Part shown: piece by piece, positions 42,351 to 50,826 of the stretch
How positions within the stretch are numbered: position 1 is the stretch's first letter
Layout: every line of letters starts with the position of its first letter
Assembly: GCF_014332695.1 (NCBI RefSeq)
Contig: NZ_MBUA01000012.1
Location: 925,858-989,857 of the forward strand
Origin: Flavihumibacter stibioxidans
Lineage (GTDB): Bacteria > Bacteroidota > Bacteroidia > Chitinophagales > Chitinophagaceae
Reading direction: 5' to 3'
Length of the DNA stretch: 64,000 nt
Notes under the pieces: model-generated
Databases searched by the model: none
Seen by the model: the letters and a program-made list of their open reading frames with translations, nothing else
Told to the model about the DNA's origin: nothing
Translations under genes and position numbers: made by a program

Positions 42351-43283
42351 TTAAAACTTCAGTAACTGCTCTACCAGTGCAGGGTTCGCGATTCCTGCCT
42401 TCCATTCTTCATCCACCCCGTAAAGGAGCCCGGCTATGCCACCAGTTAGGGCAGCCACGGTATCCGTATCATCGCCGAGGTTCACCGCCATCAGTATCGT
42501 ATCGCGAAAACCCTTGCCATGGAGCCAGCACCAGAGCACGGCTTCGAGGGTATGGATCACATATCCCCCGGAACGGATATCGGATTCCGGGATGGTGGTG
42601 AAGTCGGCTTCCAGGATGCGATGCATTTTCTGTAACAGTGAATCGCCGGAATCGGGCTGCAGTCTTACCAGTTCGCGGGTCTGTTGCCGTGAGATGTTCA
42701 GCGCTTTTTCAGGCGACAGTCCCCTGCTTAGGGCAACCAGGAGTTCCACATAGAAAAAACAGCAGGTATTGGGCAGCGGGTGAGCATGGGTGATAGATCC
42801 CGCCCGGGAGAGCAGATTGTATTTTTCGGCTGCGGCAGGTAATTGGATGTAGGCATCAAAAAAAGCGAATGGCAGGGATCTCATCAGGGTGCCATTTCCG
42901 CAGGCGATGCGTTCTTCAGTGATGCCGGACTGCTGCCAGGGGGTGCCATTGATCAGTTGCTGGATGGCTGCACGGGTGGTATTCCCGATATCGAAGACCT
43001 CGTTGTGCGGGGTCATGTAAGCATCGCGGTACCAGCGAACAAACTTATCGGCCAATGTTGTCATACTGCCTTGTTCCCGTAGATTTTCCAGGGTACAAAG
43101 CATCATGGAGCTGTCATCGCTCCAGGTACCCGGAGGCTGGTGATAGGTTCCCCAACCCATCATATCGGTAACCGGCCTGTCTTTCAGGGCATCACGGTGG
43201 TTGAATTCAACGGGTACGCCCAGCGCATCGCCTATAACAAAACCCCATACGGCGGCAGAAAGATGCTGTGAGTTGGAGATCAT
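42351..43283 (-). CDS. ADP-ribosylglycohydrolase family protein
   Basis: This enzyme of about 310 residues carries the DraG/ARH signatures: VIGDALGVPVEF near the N-terminus, GTWSDDSSMMLCTLE (first metal-binding acidic cluster), NGTLMRSLPFA, and the C-terminal VNLGDDTDTVAALTGGIAGLLYG (second cluster with Asp-Asp-x-Asp). All metal ligands look intact, so it is probably an active hydrolase that removes ADP-ribose from a protein or nucleotide. ATG 43283 (MISNSQHLSAAVWGF) is used; ATG 43301 is possible. No ADP-ribosyltransferase is adjacent, though a RES toxin lies at 1.3 kb. Confidence 0.88.
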   Translation of the reverse strand: MISNSQHLSAAVWGFVIGDALGVPVEFNHRDALKDRPVTDMMGWGTYHQPPGTWSDDSSMMLCTLENLREQGSMTTLADKFVRWYRDAYMTPHNEVFDIGNTTRAAIQQLINGTPWQQSGITEERIACGNGTLMRSLPFAFFDAYIQLPAAAEKYNLLSRAGSITHAHPLPNTCCFFYVELLVALSRGLSPEKALNISRQQTRELVRLQPDSGDSLLQKMHRILEADFTTIPESDIRSGGYVIHTLEAVLWCWLHGKGFRDTILMAVNLGDDTDTVAALTGGIAGLLYGVDEEWKAGIANPALVEQLLKF

Positions 43284-43342
43284 GAGTAGTGTTTTGTGCA
43301 ATGGTAAGATGGTGGATTGCCATCTATTTGCAAAGGGGTAGG

Positions 43343-44311
43343 TTATAAGCTTCCGTTCAGTTCCAGCTTATACCCCTTGCCATGAATATTGATTAATTTC
43401 AAGGCCGGATCACGGTCGAGCTTTTTCCGGATGCGCGATATAAACATGTCCAGGCTGCGGCCAACAATAATGCCTTCATCTTCCCACACTTCTTTCTGAA
43501 GTTGTTTGCGATCAATTACCTGGTTGAGCTGCCGGATAAAAATCCCCAGCAAACGTGCTTCCTTGGCGGTCAACTCTGTTTTTTCCTCTTCAAAATACAG
43601 CATCCGCTCCTCCGGCATAAACCGGTATAACCCAATCGGCACACCTTTTCCGTCCGGCCCAGAAACACCAGCTTCAGAAACACCGGGCTCCGCTGCATCC
43701 GGCTCAACTACTCCCGGTTCTTCCCTCCCAACTTCTTCAGAAACAAGAGGAATGTTCCCTGAACCAGCCCCTGGTCTCCTGCTATTCATCCAGAACAAGT
43801 AGAACAATATAGCTGCCACCAAACTCCCTGTCACCCAAAGCATCCAATTGGTTGGGAATGCTTTCCCCTTTGCCAGCGTAATCACAATGGTGTAGTTTCT
43901 TGCCTGTTGTTCCCGGCCCAGGCAGGGTACGATATCGTCCTGCCCTGCCCCCAGCATGGCATATCCAAACACCACTTCTCCGGTGGATGGCTCCAGCACA
44001 TTTACAATATACCTGTCGCCCAGGGCATTGGCATGCATCACCTGGTGGATGGTCTTCACCAGCGAGTCGGGCTCAAAGGTGAAACGACGCTCAAATGGAA
44101 TCCGGAATTCCGTATCGGATATCCGTTGAATAGAAGGTATCCTGGAAATGCTGTCGCCTGCCGACCGCAGCACTTCGTGGGCAATTTTTCGCAACACGAT
44201 CATCTCCCGCGCCGATTCAAATTCCGGCTCCGCTGGCCGGCTGCTAATAAAAGCCGCCAGGACAACTACCGGAACAATCACCAGAAAAGGCAGATACAGC
44301 TTCCATTTCAT
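43343..44311 (-). CDS. ToxR-like membrane regulator with C-terminal winged helix
   Basis: The protein has 322 aa from ATG 44311 (MKWKLYLPFLVIVPVVV; the 44344 start adds 11 unlikely residues). The order is: a membrane segment or signal anchor (about 4-21), a periplasmic alpha/beta domain (about 25-145), a second membrane segment (about 153-175, WMLWVTGSLVAAILFYLFW), an acidic Pro/Glu/Val-repeat linker (about 190-225), and an OmpR-type winged helix (about 232-322, with LTAKEARLLGIFIRQLNQ and GRSLDMFISRIRKKL). DNA binding at the C-terminus reverses the usual ToxR order. It would bind promoters from the membrane. Four 11-bp-phased repeats lie 50 bp upstream of its start. Confidence 0.85.
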   Translation of the reverse strand: MKWKLYLPFLVIVPVVVLAAFISSRPAEPEFESAREMIVLRKIAHEVLRSAGDSISRIPSIQRISDTEFRIPFERRFTFEPDSLVKTIHQVMHANALGDRYIVNVLEPSTGEVVFGYAMLGAGQDDIVPCLGREQQARNYTIVITLAKGKAFPTNWMLWVTGSLVAAILFYLFWMNSRRPGAGSGNIPLVSEEVGREEPGVVEPDAAEPGVSEAGVSGPDGKGVPIGLYRFMPEERMLYFEEEKTELTAKEARLLGIFIRQLNQVIDRKQLQKEVWEDEGIIVGRSLDMFISRIRKKLDRDPALKLINIHGKGYKLELNGSL

Positions 44312-44360
44312 GACCCAAATATAACTGTAAAGGCAGACCACCACGGCGTAAAATCATCAA

Positions 44361-44400
44361 TTTACAAACTGTTTACAACCATTTTACAAGGGTTTTACCA
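44361..44400 (+). promoter_or_regulatory. Four TTTACAA repeats at exact 11-bp spacing
   Basis: TTTACAA starts at 44361, 44372 and 44383, and TTTACCA at 44394, so all four lie on the same DNA face. Nineteen bases further a near-consensus -7 box TTAATTTG (44419-44426) precedes the propeller gene. OmpR-type winged helices bind such phased direct repeats, and one is encoded divergently next door. Placement just upstream of the -33 region suggests activation of the propeller gene. Confidence 0.65.
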
Positions 44401-44463
44401 GAAAGGGAAAGGCAAGTTTTAATTTGGTGTCAACTTCTTTTTTATCATTTAAAACTTCCTCCC

Positions 44464-45183
44464 ATGACCACACATTTGCTTTTACTGATTTGGCTTATCA
44501 GCCTTGATGGAGCCGTCACCGAACCGGTTACTTCTTCCGCTGCCGGCACCGACAGCCTGCCGCTCCAAAAAACCCAGGCCACCCTGCCGTCCGGAACCAT
44601 CCGGCTATGGCCCGGCCCGCAGGCCTTCCTCCAAAGCCAGAACCAGGGACCGGAAAATCTCCAGATCAGTACCTCCGTGCAACAGGTGCTGGAGGACAAA
44701 TCCGGGCATCTCTGGATTGCCACCGGTGAAGAAGGCGTGGTGTTTTTTGATGGCCGGGATTACCATTCCATCCGGACCGAAAACGGCCTGGCCGGAAATT
44801 CGGTACGAACCATTGTCCAGGATGCAGCCGGACAGGTATGGATGGCTACCAATGGCGGGGTATCGCGCCGCAATGCCAATGGCTTTACCAATTTTACCCG
44901 TGAAAACGGATTGCCGGATAATGAAGTGCTGACCCTGCATATCGACAGTAAAGGCAGGCTCTGGGCCGGAACCAGATCCGGACTGGCGAGATTCGACCAG
45001 GAGGCATTTACCACCCTGCCCATGTACCAGGAACCCCGGAAAGAAAAAGCCGTTCCGATCCGCACCGCCATCAGGAATATCTATGAAGACAAATCCGGGC
45101 ATCTCTGGTTTGGAACGGAAGGATACGGACTATTCAAATTCGACGGCAAAAACCTGGTGAATGTAGTAAGGCCCGGGTGTTAG
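44464..45183 (+). CDS. Exported two-component-regulator-propeller protein, short
   Basis: This 239-aa protein has a signal-like N-terminus (MTTHLLLLIWLISLDGAV). Propeller blades follow, with the repeated core EDKSGHLWIATGEEGVVFFDG, QDAAGQVWMATNGGVSRR, DSKGRLWAGTRSGLARFD and EDKSGHLWFGTEGYGLFKFDG, each spaced about 40-50 residues. Only about four blades are present and it stops abruptly (NVVRPGC). Propeller sensors of this type usually have more blades and are fused to a kinase, so this may be a truncated or stand-alone periplasmic partner. It is divergent from the ToxR-like regulator. Confidence 0.8.
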   Translation: MTTHLLLLIWLISLDGAVTEPVTSSAAGTDSLPLQKTQATLPSGTIRLWPGPQAFLQSQNQGPENLQISTSVQQVLEDKSGHLWIATGEEGVVFFDGRDYHSIRTENGLAGNSVRTIVQDAAGQVWMATNGGVSRRNANGFTNFTRENGLPDNEVLTLHIDSKGRLWAGTRSGLARFDQEAFTTLPMYQEPRKEKAVPIRTAIRNIYEDKSGHLWFGTEGYGLFKFDGKNLVNVVRPGC

Positions 45184-45443
45184 GATAAATAACTACCGGT
45201 GCAGATTTGGAAAAGCTGCCCGAAGCATCTGCCGTGGCTACGGTGGTGGATAAGAAGGTGCCCCCTCTCTTAACTACCACCGTAATTTTTTGCACTGCTG
45301 TTCCCGAAACAATGGTCATTGCAGATTAAAACTTAGAATTGTAGCTTATATTACAAATAATATTGACATCAACCATACCTATTGAAAGGCATCCTGTCGC
45401 TTTTCGCTATTTAACTATTGCCATCAGCAGTTAACCCCAAGGT
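45184..45443. other. Intergenic region, 260 bases
   Basis: A 61-codon frame on the minus strand (45319-45134) reads GGTFLSTTVATADASGSF and resembles a fragment of a repetitive surface protein, but it has no promoter and overlaps the propeller gene's end. TACGGTGGT (from about 45240) and ACCACCGTA form a 9-bp stem with a long loop, followed by six T. The promoter of the following kinase gene must lie here, but I see no clear box. Confidence 0.35.
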
Positions 45444-48400
45444 ATGAAACTGACCAAAAAACTGGAATCCGAAATAAAACAGGTAATGGACACCTACTGG
45501 GATAGCTACCTGAAGGGTGACCTGAAACAATGGGCCTCCTTTTTACACAGGGAATACAAAAATATCGGTACCACCCGGGAAGAGATATGGAATAACAAAA
45601 AAGAAATAACAGACTACTCCAACAAGGTGGCTCACCAGTTGAAGGGCATGGCAGAATTGCGACAAAAGAAAACGCAGCTCATCGTTTACGACCCTTATAT
45701 CATGGTTCATGAATTTGGCGACATGTATATTAAACCCGGAGAAAGCTGGGTCTTTTATGCAAAACTGAGATTGTCGTCCCTGTTGGAAAAAACAAGCAGC
45801 GGATGGAAAATCCTTCACCAGCACGGTTCCTATCCTGATTCAAAAACGGAAGAAGGAGAAACCTTTGCCTTCACCCAGATAACAAAAGAGAATCTTGAAT
45901 TAAAAGAAGCAGTAAAACGCCGCACTGCCGAATTGGAAAACAAGACCCGTGAACTGGAGATTGAAGCTTCACTCGAAAGGGTAAGGACCGTGGCCATGGG
46001 CATGAAAACACCCAACGACCTGATGGGTATATGCAAACAGCTTTATACTGAGTTGCGGTTACTGGGATTTGATGAATGCAGGAATACCATGATCCATACT
46101 TTTTTTGATGACCGGAATTATTTTCTGAACTACGATTATTCCGATGCTACCGGGGAAAGTTTATCCAGCATCCCTTACAGTGGAAATCAGCTCATTGAAA
46201 AGTTCATCAAAGACATCCGGAAGGAAAAAGATTCATTTTCAGAAATCGTCATATCCGGAAAGGAACTGAAGGACTGGAAAGCCTTCAGGATAGCCAACAA
46301 GGAATACGATGACCCGCGGCTTAACCATATTAAGTCCCTGCATTATTATAATTATTCAGTAGGGGAAAGCGGCATTGGCATTTCAACATACCGTGCCATC
46401 ACTGCTGAAAAATTGTATGTACTGGAACGTTTCAAAAACACATTTGACCTGGCTTATAAAAAATATGTGGATATCAAAACGGCCGAAGCCATGGCCCGGG
46501 AATCGCAGATAGAAGCGGCTTTGGAACGGGTTCGCTCCCGCACAATGGCCATGCAGCGAAGCGAGGAATTGCAGGAGTCCGCCGCCGTTATGTTCCAGCA
46601 GATTGCTGCCCTGGATGTTAACCTGATGGGCTGCGGATTTAATATTTGGGACGAGGACCGCAAAGCCGCTACAGCCTGGATGAGTGGCATGGACCGGCTT
46701 CAGCCGCCTTTCAAAACCGACAGTTCAAAGGATATCTTTCAACGTATCTATAATGCAGAACAGCGGGGGGAAACCATATTTATGGAGGAACAGTCTGGTA
46801 AGGAACTCATAGCCCATTACAAGTACATGGCTTCTATTCCCACCTTCAGGAAGATCCTGGATGATGCGGAATCAAAGGGACTTTCAGCGCCTTCTTTCCA
46901 AATTATGCATTGCACTTTCTTTTCCCAGGGTTATCTTATGTTTATCACCTACAAACATTGCCAGGAATCCTATGACATTTTTATTCGTTTCGCCAGGTTA
47001 TTTGAACAGACTTATACCCGGTTTCTCGATCTGCAAAAAGTGGAAGAACAGGCAAGAAATGCCCGGATTGAACTGGCGCTTGAAAGAGTAAGAGCCAGAT
47101 CTATGGCCATGCGCAACAGTGAAGAACTGGCCGATCTCTCCCTTGAATTGGTTAAGCAGGTGCAGATTCTGGGAGTGGCCACCTGGTTTTGCGCATTTAA
47201 TATTTATGATGACAACCAACAGTACTCAACCGAATGGGGTAGTAATGGCGAAGGCGTATTTAACAGATACAGAACCCCGAGAGAAGGCATATTTCTTCGT
47301 TATTACGAAGCCGGCCAAAGAGGAGAAACACTGCTGATCAATGAAATCGGGGAAAATGAATGTCCCGCCCACTACGAGTATTTATGCAGCCTGCCCGGTG
47401 TAGGCGATCAATTGCTCATCATGAAAAAAAAGGGCTTACCCTTTCCTGCTTCACAAATTGACCATGTAGCCTATTTCAGATATGGCTATATACTTTTCAT
47501 TACGTATGAACCGGCTCCCGGGGCACATGACATTTTTATTCGCTTCGCCAAGGTTTTCGAACAGACCTATACAAGATTCCTTGATCTGCAAAAAGCAGAA
47601 GCACAGGCCTTACAGGCAGAAGAGGACCTGCTAAAACTGCAAACTGAAAAGAAAAGGGCTGAAGACGCCCTGAGTGAATTACAGATTACACAGAAGCAAC
47701 TGATCCAGGCCGAAAAAATGGCATCGCTGGGTGAACTCACCGCTGGCATTGCCCATGAAATCCAGAACCCTTTAAACTTCGTCAATAATTTTTCAGAAGT
47801 AAGCAATGAGTTACTGGATGAAATGATGGAGGAAGCAGAAAAAGGAAATTATGGGGAAGTAAAAGAATTGCTGAAAGATGTAAAACAGAACCTGGAAAAA
47901 ATAAACCATCATGGCAAACGGGCAGATGGCATTGTGAAGGGGATGTTGTTACACAGCCGCAGCAGCAGTGGTCAAAAAGAACCAACTGATATTAATGCAC
48001 TGGCGGATGAGTACCTGCGATTGGCATATCACGGATTGAGGGCAAAGGACAAAAGTTTTAATGCCACCTTAAAAACGGATTATGATAACAGTATTGGTAA
48101 AATCAGCATTATTCCACAGGATATTGGCCGGGTTATTCTGAATTTAATTACCAATGCGTTTTATGTAGTGGGTGAAAAAAAGAAGGAAAATATCACAGGA
48201 TATCATCCAACTGTTTCAGTAAGCACGAAAAAAGAAGGCGATCATGTTTTTATAACCATCACCGACAACGGCAATGGCATTCCTCCCAAAATACTGGACA
48301 AAATCTTTCAGCCCTTCTTCACCACCAAACCAACCGGGCAGGGAACGGGCCTGGGATTGAGTCTGAGTTATGATATTGTAAAAGCACATGGCGGAGAATT

Positions 48401-48461
48401 GAGGGTGGAAACAAAGGAGGGAGAAGGAAGTGAGTTTATCATTCAATTAAATACCTTATAA
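45444..48461 (+). CDS. Large cytosolic sensor histidine kinase with three repeated sensor modules
   Basis: The protein has 1005 aa and no signal or membrane segment. Residues 1-130 resemble a SnoaL/NTF2-like domain (YWDSYLKGDLKQWASFLH, GWKILHQHGSYP). Three modules of about 190 residues follow, each starting with a coiled helix LERVRxxxMAM (about 177, 360, 545) and ending near FEQTYTRFLDLQK. The C-terminus is a kinase with H-box MASLGELTAGIAHEIQNPLN (about 757-776) and HATPase (VILNLITNAF, DNGNGIPP, GTGLGLSLSYDIV). The next gene starts 5 bases later. The kinase half is nearly identical in sequence to that of the next gene. Confidence 0.88.
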   Translation: MKLTKKLESEIKQVMDTYWDSYLKGDLKQWASFLHREYKNIGTTREEIWNNKKEITDYSNKVAHQLKGMAELRQKKTQLIVYDPYIMVHEFGDMYIKPGESWVFYAKLRLSSLLEKTSSGWKILHQHGSYPDSKTEEGETFAFTQITKENLELKEAVKRRTAELENKTRELEIEASLERVRTVAMGMKTPNDLMGICKQLYTELRLLGFDECRNTMIHTFFDDRNYFLNYDYSDATGESLSSIPYSGNQLIEKFIKDIRKEKDSFSEIVISGKELKDWKAFRIANKEYDDPRLNHIKSLHYYNYSVGESGIGISTYRAITAEKLYVLERFKNTFDLAYKKYVDIKTAEAMARESQIEAALERVRSRTMAMQRSEELQESAAVMFQQIAALDVNLMGCGFNIWDEDRKAATAWMSGMDRLQPPFKTDSSKDIFQRIYNAEQRGETIFMEEQSGKELIAHYKYMASIPTFRKILDDAESKGLSAPSFQIMHCTFFSQGYLMFITYKHCQESYDIFIRFARLFEQTYTRFLDLQKVEEQARNARIELALERVRARSMAMRNSEELADLSLELVKQVQILGVATWFCAFNIYDDNQQYSTEWGSNGEGVFNRYRTPREGIFLRYYEAGQRGETLLINEIGENECPAHYEYLCSLPGVGDQLLIMKKKGLPFPASQIDHVAYFRYGYILFITYEPAPGAHDIFIRFAKVFEQTYTRFLDLQKAEAQALQAEEDLLKLQTEKKRAEDALSELQITQKQLIQAEKMASLGELTAGIAHEIQNPLNFVNNFSEVSNELLDEMMEEAEKGNYGEVKELLKDVKQNLEKINHHGKRADGIVKGMLLHSRSSSGQKEPTDINALADEYLRLAYHGLRAKDKSFNATLKTDYDNSIGKISIIPQDIGRVILNLITNAFYVVGEKKKENITGYHPTVSVSTKKEGDHVFITITDNGNGIPPKILDKIFQPFFTTKPTGQGTGLGLSLSYDIVKAHGGELRVETKEGEGSEFIIQLNTL

Positions 48462-48466
48462 CCGCC

Positions 48467-50440
48467 ATGAAAAAACTGGGTATCCATATTTGTTTCCTGT
48501 TATGTTTTTTTTCAGGCTTTGGCCAGGATGAGATCATTCAATCAACCAGGCAGGAAGTCGATTCAATTCTGCAATTAGTTGAGGCAGAAAAGGATCCTGC
48601 CAAACGGTTTGAATTAATCCTGGATATCTATGATACAAGAGTGGAAGGATACCCTTTACTGATTCTGGAAACTTTTCAAAAACTATTGCTTATTGCCCAA
48701 AAATCTAAGGACATTATCGCAGAATCAAACGCGTATAGTCTGGCGGGACAGGGATATCGTTTATCGGGTGATCATATAAAGGGCCTGGATTATCATCATA
48801 AAGCCATTGTACTGGCAGAAAAAAGCAGGAATATATCTGTTCTTTCCTGGGCCCAAAACCAAATCGGGCATATTTATAAGGATCGGGGAGAAAATGAAAA
48901 AGCCCTCAATCTATATACGGCCGCCAAACAAAATGCCAGTGCCGGTAAAGTTAAAATTCTGGAAGTCTGGCCAATGATGAACCTTGCCGCGGTTTTCCTG
49001 GCAACCAATCAATTGGACTCTTCCCTGTTTTATGGCAAACTAGCCTATGAAAAAACAGTAGCCCTGAGAGGTTTTGCCACACAGTCGAGCTATATTTTTT
49101 CAAATATTGCAGGCGCATACAGTAAAATGGGTGATAATCCAAAGGCTTTGGAATATTACAACAAGGCAATTAATTCAGCAGATGAAAATCACTCGGTCCG
49201 GTACAGGGCAATGGCTTACCAGGCATTTGCAGAACATTTTCAAAGATCCAGGCAAACAGACTCCTGCATCCTTTATGCAAAAAAAGCAATAGACGTAGTG
49301 CACAACAGCGTATTTAGTTACCTGGCCATAAAACCTTCCAAACTACTCACAGATATTTATGAAAACAGTAATGCCGATAGCACGATAAAATACCTGAAAA
49401 TTTACAAGGCGGCAAACGATTCCTTAAACAATACAAGGGCCAACCAGCAATTGCAGATGATGACCTTTGAGGAAGACCAGCGGCAGCGCGATATCGCTGC
49501 CGAAAAAATCAACTATCAGAATAAGATCAGAACAAACCTGCTGCTGGCTGCCATCGGAGTTTTCCTGATAATCGGTTTAATCCTGTATCAAAACAACAGG
49601 CAGAAACAAAAAGCTAATAAAATCCTGGAAGCCACCCTTGATAACTTAAAATCAACCCAGTCGCAACTGGTACAATCCGAAAAAATGGCTTCACTGGGGG
49701 AACTCACCGCCGGCATTGCCCATGAAATACAGAACCCATTAAACTTCGTGAATAATTTTTCAGAAGTGAGTGCGGAATTGGTAAAAGAAATGGTGGAAGA
49801 AATGGATAAGGGAAATAAGGACGAAGTAAAAGCAATCGCCAACGACCTCGTACAAAACCTGGAAAAAATAAACCATCACGGCAAACGGGCAGATGGCATA
49901 GTAAAAGGAATGCTGCAACACAGTCGCAGTGGAAGCGGCATCAAAGAACCCACCAATATCAATGCTTTAGCCGACGAATACCTGCGATTGGCCTATCATG
50001 GCCTGAGGGCAAAAGACAAATCATTCAATGCCGCCATGAAAACAGATTTTGATGACAGCATCGGCAATATTAATATTCTGCCGCAGGATATGGGCAGGGT
50101 GATTTTAAATTTAATCACCAATGCTTTTTATGCAGTAAATGAAAAGAAGAAGACTCTGACCGCAACAACCTCAGCAGTTTACGAGCCGGCTGTTACAGTC
50201 AGCACCAAAAGAAAGGAGGGGAAAGTAATGATAAGTGTAACCGATAATGGAAATGGCATCCCAAAAAAAGTTATAGAGAAAATCTTTCAGCCCTTCTTCA
50301 CCACCAAACCAACCGGACAGGGAACAGGATTAGGCTTAAGTATGAGCTATGATATAGTTACCAAAGGACATGGCGGTGAATTGAAAGTAGAAACCAAAGA
50401 AAATGAAGGTGCCACCTTCATCATCAGCTTGCCCGCTTAA
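48467..50440 (+). CDS. TPR-containing sensor histidine kinase
   Basis: The protein has 657 aa: a signal peptide (MKKLGIHICFLLCFFSGFG), TPR repeats (about 60-300, such as SWAQNQIGHIYKDRGENEKAL and IAGAYSKMGDNPKALEYYNK) predicted periplasmic, one membrane segment (about 356-376, LLLAAIGVFLIIGLILY), and a cytosolic HisKA-like H-box (MASLGELTAGIAHEIQN, from about 406) with HATPase to the end. It is a typical Bacteroidota TPR-kinase. It sits in a tight co-directional block (gaps 5 and 11 bases) with the previous kinase and the receivers that follow, which are probably its targets. Confidence 0.9.
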   Translation: MKKLGIHICFLLCFFSGFGQDEIIQSTRQEVDSILQLVEAEKDPAKRFELILDIYDTRVEGYPLLILETFQKLLLIAQKSKDIIAESNAYSLAGQGYRLSGDHIKGLDYHHKAIVLAEKSRNISVLSWAQNQIGHIYKDRGENEKALNLYTAAKQNASAGKVKILEVWPMMNLAAVFLATNQLDSSLFYGKLAYEKTVALRGFATQSSYIFSNIAGAYSKMGDNPKALEYYNKAINSADENHSVRYRAMAYQAFAEHFQRSRQTDSCILYAKKAIDVVHNSVFSYLAIKPSKLLTDIYENSNADSTIKYLKIYKAANDSLNNTRANQQLQMMTFEEDQRQRDIAAEKINYQNKIRTNLLLAAIGVFLIIGLILYQNNRQKQKANKILEATLDNLKSTQSQLVQSEKMASLGELTAGIAHEIQNPLNFVNNFSEVSAELVKEMVEEMDKGNKDEVKAIANDLVQNLEKINHHGKRADGIVKGMLQHSRSGSGIKEPTNINALADEYLRLAYHGLRAKDKSFNAAMKTDFDDSIGNINILPQDMGRVILNLITNAFYAVNEKKKTLTATTSAVYEPAVTVSTKRKEGKVMISVTDNGNGIPKKVIEKIFQPFFTTKPTGQGTGLGLSMSYDIVTKGHGGELKVETKENEGATFIISLPA

Positions 50441-50451
50441 AAAGTAAACCA

Positions 50452-50826
50452 ATGAAAATTCTGGTAGTAGACGACGAAACAGATGTGCAGGTTTTATTTG
50501 AACAACGCTTTAGAAAAGAAATCAAAAGCGGGGAAATGCAGTTTGTATTTGCTTTTTCCGGAGAGGAGGCATTAACGTATTTGAATGCACATGAGCAGGA
50601 AGCGGTTCTTATATTATCTGATATCAACATGCCCGGCATGAGCGGATTGGAACTGCTGGACCATATCAAACAGAAATATCATAAACCACCTCCCCTGGTG
50701 ATGATGATAACGGCCTATGGCGATGCTGAAAATTTCAATACTGCGAAAGAACTCGGTGCAGACGATTTTTTAACCAAACCGGTGGACTTTAACCAATTAA
50801 GGGAAAAACTAAAAACAATCAACTAA
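50452..50826 (+). CDS. Stand-alone CheY-like response regulator
   Basis: This 124-aa protein is a receiver domain only. The acidic pair is Asp7-Asp8 (VVDDET), the phosphoacceptor is Asp57 (LILSDINMPGMSG), Thr is in MITAYGD and Lys in FLTKPVD. There is no output domain, so it would act as a phosphorelay intermediate or by protein contact. Its stop overlaps the start of the next receiver-cyclase gene by one base. Confidence 0.9.
   Translation: MKILVVDDETDVQVLFEQRFRKEIKSGEMQFVFAFSGEEALTYLNAHEQEAVLILSDINMPGMSGLELLDHIKQKYHKPPPLVMMITAYGDAENFNTAKELGADDFLTKPVDFNQLREKLKTIN

Noticed and set aside
42079-42354. Plus-strand 91-codon frame over the small membrane protein
   Set aside because: It begins near the terminator hairpin of the lipoprotein gene and has no features; the minus-strand frame with two hydrophobic segments in an operon context is more likely.
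45134-45319. Minus-strand 61-codon frame resembling a surface-protein repeat
   Set aside because: No start signals, overlaps the propeller gene, and too short to support; kept only as a note in the intergenic entry.
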